A DNA stretch of 64,000 nt from Aquibium oceanicum (GCF_001889605.1 NZ_CP018171.1:744001-808000); one strand, 5' to 3'; shown: positions 24,379 to 32,842, counted from the first letter of the stretch. The notes: a model not told the origin generated them from the letters alone. Numbers and translations: made by a program.

Positions 24379-27298
24379 CTTCAACGATACCGCCCCCACC
24401 AGAACGCCCGCGGTCCATTACGACCTCGACGCCATCGTGGCTGGCCTGCGTGACAGGACCGACACCTGGGTGCCGCAGCACTTCCCGAACGGCCGTCGCA
24501 ACGGCGACGAATGGCGTCTTGCCAATATCAATGGCGCGGCGCCGCGAAAGAACGGCTCCTGCGTGATCACGCTCAGAGGCGAGCACGCCGGCGACTGGAT
24601 CGACTTCGACGGCGGCCAGGGCGGCGGGCCGCTGAGCACGCTTGAACAGGCGACCGGCTTCAAGGGCCGCGACCTCTTCGCCTATGCCGCCGATCTCGTC
24701 GGATGGTCGGCCGCCGCGCCAGCGCGTCGCGAACCCTCGGCGGCTTCCGCGAAGCCGGAGAAAGACTCTGCCCGAGAAATCGAGATCATCCTCTCGCGGG
24801 CCCTCCCGATCGCCGGCACACCGGGTGAGGCCTATCTGCGCGCGCGAGGTCTCACGGTCCCGCCACCGTCCGACCTACTGTTCCATCCGGATCTCGCGCA
24901 TTGGGATACGAGGACCGGGTTCCCGGCCATCGTCGGCCTGGTTCGCGATCGCTCCGGCAGCGTGGTTGCCCTGCACCGCATCTACCTGCGCCCGGATGGA
25001 GCGACGAAGGCCGAGGTCGAAAAGCCGAAGAAGATGCTGGGCCGGGTCGGCGGCGGCGCGGTGCGGCTGGCGCCGATCGGCGACGACGCTGTCCTTGGTC
25101 TCAGCGAAGGCATCGAGACGGCGCTCGCCGTGATGACGGCCTGTCCGGGCATGGCGGTATGGGCAACGCTCTCGGCCACCAATCTCGAACAGGTCGTCCT
25201 GCCGCCGGAGGCCCGGCGTGTGGTTCTGCTCGCCGACCACGATGCGTCGGGAGCGGGCCTTCGTGCAGCCGAGGCGGCGGCGCGGCGTCTCGTCGCCGAA
25301 GGCCGCAGCGTCGCCATCGCCCTGCCGCGAGCGGAAGGCGATGACTTCAACGACCTCCTGATGCGTGACGGCGCGGAGGCTGTCCGTCAGATCATCGACG
25401 CGGCCGAGCCGTGTGCAGTGGCGGATGGCACGGATGCGCAGGATGGCGCCCGAAACCGCCCGATCGGCTTCGTCGAGCCCCAGGGGCGCTTGCCGCAACT
25501 GCGCGCCGATGAGGGCGATCTCGCCCGCGCCCATGCACGCAGCTGGGGTTTGCTGCTCGCCTCGAACAGGACGCCCTGGCTCTTTCGCAGCGGCGGCATG
25601 CCGACATGGGCCGTGCACGACGATGACGGCCTGCCCATGGCCCGGCCGGTCACGGAAGAGCGCCTGCGCCACATGCTGGCCAAGCTCGCCGATTGGCGGC
25701 GTCTGGCGCGAAACGGCGATCTCGTTCCCGCGCATCCGCCGACGCCGCTCATCAAGTCGCTGCTGGCGACGCCCGATCCCGGCCTGCCGGTCCTGGCGGG
25801 GATCGTCACCACGCCGGTCTTCGGCCGCAATGGCGCCCTCCTGACCGAGCCCGGCTACCACCCCGATGCGCGGCTGCTCTACCAGCCGACACCAGGCTTT
25901 GCCGTGCCGCAGGTGCCGGAGCGCCCGTCGCCGGCGGAGATCGCGACCGCGCGCAGTCTCATCGTCGACGACATGCTGGGCGAGTTCCCCTTCACCGGCC
26001 ACGCGGAGCGGGCGCATGCCGTTGCTCTGATGCTGCTCGGCTTTCTTCGCGCCATGATCGACGCACCGACGCCGCTTCATCTGATCGAGAAGCCGACACC
26101 CGGCACCGGCGCGACCCTGATGGTCGACGCGATCGCGACCGTGCTGACCGGCGTCAGCGCCTCCGTGATGACCGAGGGCCGCGACGATGAAGAGTGGCGC
26201 AAGCGCCTGACCGCCAAGCTGCGCCAGATCCCCTCGATCGTGCTCATCGACAATCTGCGTCATCCGCTCGACTCCTCGGCGCTCGCGGCAGCGCTCACCG
26301 CACCCTTCTGGGAGGACCGGATTCTCGGGGCGTCCGAGATGACGCGATTGCCGATCCGCTGCGTCTGGATCGCGACCGGCAACAATCCCGAGTTCTCTAA
26401 CGAAATGGCGCGCCGCATCGTGCGCATCCGCCTCGACGCCCGGGTCGATCAACCCTGGCGGCGCGATGGGTTCCGTCACCCCGATCTCATGAGCTGGGTG
26501 CGCGCCAACCGGCCCCGCCTCGTCGCGGCCTGCCTCACGCTCTGCCGCGCCTGGCTTGCCGCCGGCAGGCCACGGGGCGCGCGCATGATCGGGAGCTACG
26601 AGAGCTGGTCGCGCATCATGGGCGGCGTCCTCGAGGTCGCCGGGATTGAAGGGTTTCTCGCCAACCTCGACGAGATGCTCGCTGCCGCCGATGGCGAGGG
26701 CGCGATCTGGCGCAGTTTCATCGGCGCCTGGTGGGACCGCTTCGGGACGGCGGAGGTCGGCACCAGCGATCTCTATGAGGTGGCGTTGGCCTGCGAGCCG
26801 CCGCTGCCGCTGGGCGCCGGGGGCGACCGATCACAGCGCACACGGCTCGGCAAGGCGCTCGCCCGCATGCGCGACCGGGTCTTCGATATCGACGGCCGCA
26901 AGATGCGCGTGCGCACGCTGGGCGTCTCCCATCAGGCCAAGCGCTGGCAGCTCACGATCGAAGGGGAACGTGGGGAACGTTTTCCGCAAGGTGTCGCGGC
27001 ATCGGGCGGGGAACGTTGTGGCGAAGAGGGGAACGTCGAAAACCAACGTTCCCCGGCCCAACCCCTTGAAACAAAAGGCTCAGGGGAACGTGGGGAACAT
27101 GGGGAACCTATTTCGACACTAACGCATGTGCGCGGCTGCGCCCACGCGATGGAGGATGGGGAAAAACGTTCCCCACCTTCGTCACCTTCCCAAAGCGCTT
27201 GTTCCTCAACGACTTGCACCGGGGAACATGCGGGGGAACGTCCCTCACCACGTTCCCCAAACGGCGCTGCGCCGGACTGGCTCAAGGAGGTGCTCTGA
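24371..27298 (+). CDS. TOPRIM primase / helicase-like replication protein
   Basis: 975 aa. The N-terminal part (to about residue 340) is a primase module with TOPRIM signatures (LGLSEGIETALA, VVLLADHDASGAG, EGDDFNDLL); it lacks a classical zinc finger. The C-terminal part resembles phage/plasmid helicase domains (MLLGFLRAMIDAPTPLHLIEKPTPGTG, WIATGNNPEFSNEMARRIVRIRL). The start is a TTG at 24371 overlapping the helicase stop. The last 110 codons are built largely from the GGGGAACGT repeats and read as GER/RSP-rich low complexity, so that tail may serve the DNA more than the protein. Confidence 0.88.
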   Translation: MIDFNDTAPTRTPAVHYDLDAIVAGLRDRTDTWVPQHFPNGRRNGDEWRLANINGAAPRKNGSCVITLRGEHAGDWIDFDGGQGGGPLSTLEQATGFKGRDLFAYAADLVGWSAAAPARREPSAASAKPEKDSAREIEIILSRALPIAGTPGEAYLRARGLTVPPPSDLLFHPDLAHWDTRTGFPAIVGLVRDRSGSVVALHRIYLRPDGATKAEVEKPKKMLGRVGGGAVRLAPIGDDAVLGLSEGIETALAVMTACPGMAVWATLSATNLEQVVLPPEARRVVLLADHDASGAGLRAAEAAARRLVAEGRSVAIALPRAEGDDFNDLLMRDGAEAVRQIIDAAEPCAVADGTDAQDGARNRPIGFVEPQGRLPQLRADEGDLARAHARSWGLLLASNRTPWLFRSGGMPTWAVHDDDGLPMARPVTEERLRHMLAKLADWRRLARNGDLVPAHPPTPLIKSLLATPDPGLPVLAGIVTTPVFGRNGALLTEPGYHPDARLLYQPTPGFAVPQVPERPSPAEIATARSLIVDDMLGEFPFTGHAERAHAVALMLLGFLRAMIDAPTPLHLIEKPTPGTGATLMVDAIATVLTGVSASVMTEGRDDEEWRKRLTAKLRQIPSIVLIDNLRHPLDSSALAAALTAPFWEDRILGASEMTRLPIRCVWIATGNNPEFSNEMARRIVRIRLDARVDQPWRRDGFRHPDLMSWVRANRPRLVAACLTLCRAWLAAGRPRGARMIGSYESWSRIMGGVLEVAGIEGFLANLDEMLAAADGEGAIWRSFIGAWWDRFGTAEVGTSDLYEVALACEPPLPLGAGGDRSQRTRLGKALARMRDRVFDIDGRKMRVRTLGVSHQAKRWQLTIEGERGERFPQGVAASGGERCGEEGNVENQRSPAQPLETKGSGERGEHGEPISTLTHVRGCAHAMEDGEKRSPPSSPSQSACSSTTCTGEHAGERPSPRSPNGAAPDWLKEVL
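26963..27258. repeat. Twelve-copy GGGGAACGT iteron-like array
   Basis: Direct exact copies start at 26963, 26972, 27008, 27028, 27083 and 27233. Variants GGGGAACAT start at 27092 and 27221, and GGGGAACCT at 27101. Inverted exact copies ACGTTCCCC start at 27046, 27166 and 27250. Three groups are tandem at 9-bp spacing. The array lies inside the 3' end of the primase gene. Both orientations are present and one copy (27028) is out of phase with the others, pointing to selection on DNA. A replication origin or regulator-binding array is the likely role. Confidence 0.8.
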
Positions 27299-27405
27299 TG
27301 GGCATGCTCCGTCAACTCGGCCGTCTCCAAGCGGCAGCGACCGGTCCGCCGCGATGGGTCTTCGATCCGAAACCCGACCCTTGCTCGCGCGCCTTGGAGA
27401 CAATC

Positions 27406-27945
27406 ATGATCTCGACCATCGAAACCGGCCCCGCCGCAGCAGGGGCCATCGCATTCCGTCCGCATCCGGCTCATGCGCATCGCGCCATTCTCAGCCTCGA
27501 TCTCGGCACCACGACCGGCTGGGCACTGCGCAGCCATGACGGCCTGATCACGAGCGGCACGGTCTCGTTCCGGCCGAGCCGCTATGACGGTGGCGGCATG
27601 CGCTACCTGCGCTTCCGAAGCTGGCTGGACCAGATCGCTGCCGACGCCGGCGGTCTCGCGGCGATCTATTTCGAGGAGGTTCGCCGCCATGTCGGTACCG
27701 ACGCGGCCCATCTCTATGGCGGCTTTCTGGCGACGCTAAGCGCCTGGTGCGAGAGCCACGCGATCGCCTATCAGGGCGTTCCCGTCGGCACGATCAAGCG
27801 GCACGTCGCCGCCAAGGGCAACGCCGACAAGGCCGCCGTCATGGCCGCCGTTCGCGCCCGCGGCTTCTCACCCGCGGACGATAATGAAGCCGACGCCATC
27901 GCCATCCTGCTGTGGGCCATCGAGACCGATGGAGGTGTGCGATGA
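27406..27945 (+). CDS. RuvC-like Holliday junction resolvase
   Basis: 179 aa from the ATG at 27406, which has a GGAG ribosome site 6 nt upstream; an ATG at 27298 overlapping the primase stop would add 36 residues. RNase H-fold motifs: LSLDLGTTTGWAL (first Asp), IYFEEVRRH (Glu) and DNEADAIAILLW (Asp pair). It would resolve branched DNA formed during phage replication, recombination or packaging. Confidence 0.85.
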   Translation: MISTIETGPAAAGAIAFRPHPAHAHRAILSLDLGTTTGWALRSHDGLITSGTVSFRPSRYDGGGMRYLRFRSWLDQIAADAGGLAAIYFEEVRRHVGTDAAHLYGGFLATLSAWCESHAIAYQGVPVGTIKRHVAAKGNADKAAVMAAVRARGFSPADDNEADAIAILLWAIETDGGVR

Positions 27946-28199
27946 GCGGGGAGACGATGCTCAGGCATGCCGCGTCGGTCGTCGCCGAGCGCCGCAAGAT
28001 CTACGGCGAACCCGCCGCCGCGATGGCCGTGGTCGCCAGACGCTGGTCGATCACGCTCGGCCGGCCCATCACGCCGGCGGAGGTCGTGCTCTGCCTCATC
28101 GATCTGAAGCTGGCGCGGCTCGGGCACGATCCGAAGCATCAGGATTCGATCCTCGACATCGCCGGCTATGCAGCGGTGCTGCAGGAGGTCGGACGATGA
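27942..28199 (+). CDS. DUF6378-like phage protein
   Basis: 85 aa (MSGETMLRHAASVVAERRKIYG, then DLKLARLGHDPKHQDSILDIAGYAAVLQE). The pattern matches small phage proteins of the DUF6378 type, which resemble nucleotide-pyrophosphohydrolase-like helical proteins. Coupled to both neighbours by ATGA overlaps. Confidence 0.78.
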   Translation: MSGETMLRHAASVVAERRKIYGEPAAAMAVVARRWSITLGRPITPAEVVLCLIDLKLARLGHDPKHQDSILDIAGYAAVLQEVGR

Positions 28200-28396
28200 G
28201 ATGGCTGCCGAAGGGTTATGGCGGCGAACGCCGGTCGGCCGAAGAGGTCAAGCGGGAGGGTTGGCGCGAGCAGGGCCTCCTCGTCGTCAGCCCCACCGAT
28301 CCGCGCCTCACCTGGCCCGAGCGGGAACTCGTTCGCCAGCTCGGCGACAAGCTCTATGGCGGACGGCGCCAGCCGACGGAGCAACGGCATGGCTGA
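28196..28396 (+). CDS. Small phage protein of unknown function (66 aa)
   Basis: Starts MRWLPKGYGGERRSAEEVKREGW and contains LTWPERELVRQLGDKLYG. No known family. ATGA overlap upstream, 8-nt overlap downstream. Confidence 0.65.
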   Translation: MRWLPKGYGGERRSAEEVKREGWREQGLLVVSPTDPRLTWPERELVRQLGDKLYGGRRQPTEQRHG

Positions 28397-28829
28397 TTGG
28401 ACTCGCGAACAGGTCGAGGAACGGCTGATCGAAGCTGCCGACGTCATGAAGCGGCTGCCCGAGGTTCGGGTGCAGGGCTATTTCTCGGTGTGGCCGAAGA
28501 TCGTGCATGAGTTCGCTGATCTCGTCGGTCAGGAGCCGCCGCGCATGAAGCGTCCGCCGCCCTTGCCCGACGCCATCAGCCGCATGGAGGTGACGCTGCC
28601 CTGGCTCAGATGGCTGGAGCCCGACGATGCCCGGCTTGTCTGGGCACGCGCGGAGGGCACGCCGTGGAAGCCGATCTGCTGGCGCTTCGGGATCTCCCGC
28701 GCCACCGCGTGCCGCCGCTGGGAGTACGGCCTCAGCGTCATCACCTGGAAGCTCAACGGTCAGAAAGTGCCGGCGAAGCGCTCGCGCGCTTTCCTCGTCG
28801 ACCGCGTTCGCTCGTCAAGTTCATTTTGA
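28389..28829 (+). CDS. DUF6362 phage protein with helix-turn-helix
   Basis: 146 aa (MADWTREQVEERLIEAADVMKRLPEVRVQGYFSVWP). The conserved WLRWLEPDDARLVWARA and WKPICWRFGISRATACRRWEYGL segments fit DUF6362; the latter is a helix-turn-helix. It is often found near phage replication and methylase genes, perhaps as a regulator. Three 15-bp repeats begin 5 bp after its stop. Confidence 0.82.
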   Translation: MADWTREQVEERLIEAADVMKRLPEVRVQGYFSVWPKIVHEFADLVGQEPPRMKRPPPLPDAISRMEVTLPWLRWLEPDDARLVWARAEGTPWKPICWRFGISRATACRRWEYGLSVITWKLNGQKVPAKRSRAFLVDRVRSSSSF

Positions 28830-29224
28830 TGCGTGAGACAATTTTCGCTGAGACATTTCCCGGCGAGACACACATCGTCGATTTGGGCTAGTTCTCCGTT
28901 ATGCTCAGGCGAGCCGCGTGCGGGGATGATCACCGACCGGCGAGATGCACGGTTCCTCCCTGGCCGAAATCGTATGCTGGCGGCAATGGCGCGACGCTTG
29001 CCCAGTGACGGCGCCGAAATAGGCCATTTCGTTTCGCCAGCATCCTCGCGCTCGTGAATCCAAACACTTTGGCGTCTGCGTGCCTTGGCGATGGCGAAGC
29101 CGCCGGTCGGGGGCGTTTCGTTTCGAGCGCACCGGCGAAGCGGGACCCGTTTCGCCGACACAGCACAACGGCGGGCTTTCGCGACCGCCGGATCAGATCC
29201 TTCACCCATCGCACCGGACCGACC
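28830..29224. promoter_or_regulatory. 395-bp non-coding regulatory region
   Basis: This is the longest gap inside the prophage. Besides the GAGACA iterons it holds a 9-bp inverted repeat (ATGCTGGCG at 28974-28982, CGCCAGCAT at 29035-29043), enclosing a second dyad CGAAAT-AGGCC-ATTTCG (29015-29031). The decamer TTTCGTTTCG occurs near 29027 and again near 29120. No credible gene is seen; a few short frames are shadows. It probably contains the promoter for the methyltransferase operon and may be an origin or operator cluster. Confidence 0.55.
28834..28870 (+). repeat. Three 15-bp-spaced GAGACA iterons
   Basis: TGAGACA at 28834 and 28849, CGAGACA at 28864: a strict 15-bp period with AT-richer spacers, immediately after the DUF6362 gene, whose helix-turn-helix product is a candidate binder. 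Confidence 0.5.
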
Positions 29225-30598
29225 ATGGACGTCGTCGAAACGCCGATCGACAAGCTCGTGCCCTATGCGCGCAACCCGCGTCGCAACGAGGAGGCTATCG
29301 CCACGGTTGCCGCCTCGCTGGCCGAGTTCGGCTGGCGACAGCCGATCGTCGTCGACGAGGACATGGTGATCGTCGTCGGCCACACCCGCTACGAGGCGGC
29401 CAAGCGCCTCGGCATGACGAGCGTGCCGGTGCATGTCGCGCAGGGCCTGACGCCGGCGCAGCTGCGCGCCTACCGGCTGATGGACAACCGCTCGCATCAG
29501 AATGCGAGCTGGGACGACGAGCTGCTCAAGCTCGAACTGGCCGATCTGAAGCTCGACGAGTTCGACCTGGCGCTGACCGGTTTCGAGGACGACGAACTGG
29601 CCCGTCTCCTGGCCGAGGCGCCCGTCGAGGGGCTGGTGGACGAAGACGAGGTTCCGGAGCCGCCCGCCACGCCCGTCACCCGCCGCGGCGATCTCTGGAT
29701 CCTCGGGGACCACCGCCTGCTCTGCGGAGACTCGACCTCGGCCGAGGACGTCACCCGCCTGATGAACGGCGAGCGCGCCGCGCTGTTCGCCACCGATCCG
29801 CCCTATCTCGTCGACTATGACGGCACCAACCATCCGACGAAGAAGAACGCGTCCGCCCGCGCCAAGAAGATCGCGAACAAGGACTGGTCCGAGGACTACA
29901 TCGAGCAGAAGCACTGGGACGATTCATCTCAGGGGCCGCAGTTCTATGAAGCGTTCATGCAGGTCGCCATCGACTGCGCCATCAAGGAGGACGCGGCCTG
30001 GTATTGCTGGCACGCCTCGCGGCGCCAGGCGATGCTGGAAGCCTGCTGGTCCAAGTTCGACGTGCTGCATCACCAGCAGATCATCTGGGCCAAGAGCCGT
30101 CCGGTGCTCACGCGCTCGATCATGCTGTGGGCGCACGAGCCGTGCCTGTTCGGCTGGCGCTCGGGCAACAAGCCGCGCGTCAATCGCGAAGGCTTCGAGA
30201 ACTGGCCGACGACGGTGTGGTCCATCCCGTCGAGCGAGATCGAGACGCGTGAGCACCCGACCTCGAAACCGGTGCGCGTGTTCACGTTGCCGATGGAGCT
30301 GCACACCGTGCCAGGCGAAATCTGCTACGAGCCGTTCTCGGGCTCGGGGTCACAGCACATCGCCGGTGAAAAGACCGGCCGCCGGGTTTATGGCCTGGAG
30401 CTGTCCGAGACCTTCTGCGACGTGGTCGTCAATCGCTGGCAGGCGTTTTCGGGAAAGACGGCCATCCTCGATGACGACGGCCGGACCTTCGCGCAGGTGA
30501 AGGCCGAGCGGCTGGACGGCGATGCCGAAGCCCTCGCCGATGCGAACGACACGGACGCCGACCGCGAACCCGCGCGAAAGCGCAAGACCGCCGCGTGA
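29225..30598 (+). CDS. ParB-domain / N6-adenine (or N4-cytosine) DNA methyltransferase
   Basis: 457 aa. An N-terminal ParB/Srx-like domain (IDKLVPYARNPRRNEEAI... VVGHTRYEAAKRLG) is fused to a beta-class amino-methyltransferase: catalytic DPPY near residue 191, AdoMet motif FSGSG near 370. Such phage proteins modify the viral genome against restriction. The frame is open 57 codons upstream, but the ATG at 29225 gives the family N-terminus. It lies 1 nt upstream of the cytosine methyltransferase gene. Confidence 0.93.
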   Translation: MDVVETPIDKLVPYARNPRRNEEAIATVAASLAEFGWRQPIVVDEDMVIVVGHTRYEAAKRLGMTSVPVHVAQGLTPAQLRAYRLMDNRSHQNASWDDELLKLELADLKLDEFDLALTGFEDDELARLLAEAPVEGLVDEDEVPEPPATPVTRRGDLWILGDHRLLCGDSTSAEDVTRLMNGERAALFATDPPYLVDYDGTNHPTKKNASARAKKIANKDWSEDYIEQKHWDDSSQGPQFYEAFMQVAIDCAIKEDAAWYCWHASRRQAMLEACWSKFDVLHHQQIIWAKSRPVLTRSIMLWAHEPCLFGWRSGNKPRVNREGFENWPTTVWSIPSSEIETREHPTSKPVRVFTLPMELHTVPGEICYEPFSGSGSQHIAGEKTGRRVYGLELSETFCDVVVNRWQAFSGKTAILDDDGRTFAQVKAERLDGDAEALADANDTDADREPARKRKTAA

Positions 30599-30599
30599 C

Positions 30600-31697
30600 A
30601 TGCATGACCTGGCTCTACTTTCCTCCGGACGCGCTTCCGGAGCCGGGAACGCATGTCTCTTTGGCCTCTCCCTCTGCTCCGGCGCAGGGGGGCTCGACCT
30701 CGGGCTCGCCATCGCTTGTCCCCAATATCGTGCTGTGGGCCATGTCGAACGGGAAACCTACGCCGCGGCCATCCTCGTGGCGCGGATGGAAGACGCGGCC
30801 CTGGATCCGGCGCCTGTCTGGGACGACGTTACCAGCTTCGACGGCCGCCCTTGGCGCGGCGCGGTGGACATCGTCACTGCGGGCTATCCGTGCCAGCCGT
30901 TCTCGGTCGCGGGCAAGCGCCGGGGCGCGGACGACCCGCGCCATCTCTGGCCGCATGTCGCGCGCATCATCGGCGAGGTCGAGCCGCCCTTCGTCTTCCT
31001 CGAAAATGTCGCCCATCATCTCCGCCTCGGCTTCCCCGAAGTCGCCGCAGGACTGGTCGGCATGGGCTACCGCCTTGCGGCGGGCCTCTTCACGGCGGCG
31101 GAAGTCGGCGCGCCCCACAAGCGCGAGCGGCTGTTCATCCTCGCGATCCGCGAGGGAGACGAACTGGCCGACCCCGCGCGCCTGCTCCGGGACCCGGTCG
31201 AGTGGCGGGAACCGGACGGAACTGCTGCGGCTCTGGCCGACGCCGCAGACCGACTGCTTCCGCAGTCGGGGCGGAGACCGGAAACACGAGAAGGGTCTGG
31301 GCTGCATGGCGCGGGACTGGCCGACGCCGATGGCGAACGACGGGTGCAAGCCGAGCGCGGGGAACCGCAGGACCGCCGATCTGACCCATGCAGCGGGGAT
31401 GTGGATGACGCCGACGGCGCGCGATCACAAGGACGGGGCGACCAGCCTTGCCAACACACCGGTCAACGGCCTGCTTGGCCGCCAGGTCCTGCTGACGGCG
31501 ATGGTTGGGAGCGATACCTCCGAGCCGCGCCGGACCTTGAACCCGCTGTTCGTCGAGGCGCTGATGGGCTGGCCCACCGGGTGGACCGGCTTCGCCTCTG
31601 TGGCAACGGAGTGGTCCCGCTGGTTGCAGCGCATGCGCTTCGAACTCTCGCGGCTGAACTGAACTGCTGGCCGATGTATGAAGCGGAATTGATATGA
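30600..31697 (+). CDS. C5-cytosine DNA methyltransferase
   Basis: 365 aa. Motif I LCSGAGGLDLGL (about residues 25-36), catalytic Cys98 in GYPCQPF, motif VI ENV near 135, motif VIII-like HKRERLFI, and the C-terminal motif LCGNGVVPLVAAHALRTL. The target-recognition region contains repeats of LADP/LADA (LADPARLL, LADAADRL, LADADGER), and the +1-related frame of the same DNA reads WPTP repeats (see findings). Together with the upstream amino-methyltransferase it could protect phage DNA from host nucleases. Confidence 0.93.
   Translation: MHDLALLSSGRASGAGNACLFGLSLCSGAGGLDLGLAIACPQYRAVGHVERETYAAAILVARMEDAALDPAPVWDDVTSFDGRPWRGAVDIVTAGYPCQPFSVAGKRRGADDPRHLWPHVARIIGEVEPPFVFLENVAHHLRLGFPEVAAGLVGMGYRLAAGLFTAAEVGAPHKRERLFILAIREGDELADPARLLRDPVEWREPDGTAAALADAADRLLPQSGRRPETREGSGLHGAGLADADGERRVQAERGEPQDRRSDPCSGDVDDADGARSQGRGDQPCQHTGQRPAWPPGPADGDGWERYLRAAPDLEPAVRRGADGLAHRVDRLRLCGNGVVPLVAAHALRTLAAELNCWPMYEAELI
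31162..31662 (+). other. Second open frame overlapping the methyltransferase, family-like WPTP protein
   Basis: Reading the frame whose codons include TGG at 31165, 31234, 31318, 31402 and 31570 gives NWPTPRACSG, LWPTPQTD, DWPTPMANDG, MWMTPTARDHKDG and a C-terminus LNPLFVEALMGWPTGWTG. These are motifs I recall in phage proteins annotated as methyltransferase C-termini. The frame is open to 31662; possible internal ATG starts exist (in MARDWPTP or MWMTPT), but no ribosome site was identified. Confidence 0.5.
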
Positions 31698-31921
31698 AGC
31701 AAACACGGCGGATGTCGCTGGTCGAGGCTCTGACCAATGTCGCGATCGGCTATGGCGTCGCCGTTGCGACCCAGTTGGCGATCTTCCCGCTGTTCGGACT
31801 GCACGTGACGTTGGCCCAGAACCTGATGATGGGCGCAATCTTCACAGTGGTGTCGATCGTTCGCAGCTATGCGCTCAGACGTGTGTTCGAGGAGATTCGC
31901 GTTCGCTGTACTTGGAGATGA
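31694..31921 (+). CDS. DUF7220-type small membrane protein
   Basis: 75 aa with two hydrophobic helices (LTNVAIGYGVAVATQLAIFPLFG and TLAQNLMMGAIFTVVSIVRSY) and a basic C-terminus (YALRRVFEEIR). This is a common phage gene between the methyltransferase and structural modules; function unknown. The start overlaps the methyltransferase stop by 4 nt. Confidence 0.8.
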   Translation: MKQTRRMSLVEALTNVAIGYGVAVATQLAIFPLFGLHVTLAQNLMMGAIFTVVSIVRSYALRRVFEEIRVRCTWR

Positions 31922-31922
31922 A

Positions 31923-31947
31923 ACCGCCGCCCACTCGGGGCGGCGGT
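31923..31947. terminator. Strong hairpin between convergent genes
   Basis: ACCGCCGCCC-ACTCG-GGGCGGCGGT: a perfect 10-bp GC-rich stem between the ends of converging transcripts. T-tracts are weak on both sides, so it may be a bidirectional attenuating hairpin rather than a classical terminator. Confidence 0.55.
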
Positions 31948-31970
31948 CATGATGAGGCGATGCTCCGGCT

Positions 31971-32513
31971 TCAGGCTGCCGGCAACTTGTAGACCCGGCC
32001 GCGTCCGTCGACCTTCTCGGAGGTCACGTCGAGCCCGAGCTTCTTCTTGAGTGCCCCGGCGATGGCGCCGCGCACGGTGTGCGGCTGCCACCCGAATGCG
32101 GCAGCGATCTCGGCGACGGTTGCTCCGTCGGCGCCCTGCAGCATGGCAATCAGCTGGGCCTGCTTGCTGCCTTCGCGTGCCTTGGGCTCCCTTGGCGGCT
32201 TGCTGGCGACGGGAGCGCTGCGCTCGGGTTCGGCAGGGCCAGCCGGGGCTTCCGACTCGATACCGATGGCGGCAAGCCCGTGCTCGGTGATCGCGAGTGT
32301 GACGCCGTGGCCGTCGCCGGTCTCGCGCCAGACATGCTCGCCGATGCGCGTGTCGGCATCGATTTCTTCGAGCAGTCCCTGCTTGAGGAGCGAAGCGATC
32401 ACTTTCTGCGCGGCGCCGCCCTTGAGGTTCTTCGGAAGCGGTAGCGCCAGCATGTTCGCGCGCTGCGCGGCGGCACTGAGGACGATCGTCTGGGTGTCGG
32501 TGAGACGGCTCAT
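31971..32513 (-). CDS. DUF3489 winged-helix protein
   Basis: 180 aa. A helical N-terminal part (VLSAAAQRANMLALPLPKNLKGGAAQKVIASLLKQGLLEE) resembles a winged helix. A Pro-rich linker leads to the C-terminal DUF3489 domain (KQAQLIAMLQGADGATVAEIAAAFGWQPHTVRGAIAGALKKKLGLDV), a winged helix-turn-helix. It is one of the few leftward genes in the prophage, and so a candidate regulator. Confidence 0.88.
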   Translation of the reverse strand: MSRLTDTQTIVLSAAAQRANMLALPLPKNLKGGAAQKVIASLLKQGLLEEIDADTRIGEHVWRETGDGHGVTLAITEHGLAAIGIESEAPAGPAEPERSAPVASKPPREPKAREGSKQAQLIAMLQGADGATVAEIAAAFGWQPHTVRGAIAGALKKKLGLDVTSEKVDGRGRVYKLPAA

Positions 32514-32740
32514 CGGCTGGCCTCCCACGCGCTGTACTCGTCGGCCATGCCCATGCTGTCCGCAATCCGGCGCAGATAGCCCGGTGACTGGTGTTCGCAG
32601 GCGGTGGCGATCTTCGCTTCCTCGGCGAATATCTCGCGCGGCAGATGATTGAGCGTTCCGTATTGCAGGCGCATCGAGGCCTCGACCCCGGCGGGGTTCA
32701 GCTCGGGCGCCAGTTCGTGAAGCAGGGTCTGATAACTCAT
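32510..32740 (-). CDS. Small phage protein of unknown function (76 aa)
   Basis: MSYQTLLHELAPELNPAGVEASMRLQYG... ; no family recognised. Its stop overlaps the DUF3489 start (ATGA), so the two are co-translated. Confidence 0.68.
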   Translation of the reverse strand: MSYQTLLHELAPELNPAGVEASMRLQYGTLNHLPREIFAEEAKIATACEHQSPGYLRRIADSMGMADEYSAWEASR

Positions 32741-32842
32741 GGTGTGCCCTTTCGGTGTATCCGGGTCCGCGGAATGCAGCCCCTTCTACTGCCCCGAGCC
32801 CCGAGGGCGAGCCCATCGGGGCGAAGGCGGGAAGCGGCGCGC

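Noticed and set aside
24875..26479. 534-codon antisense frame inside the primase gene
   Set aside because: Shadow of the TOPRIM primase; no recognisable motifs.
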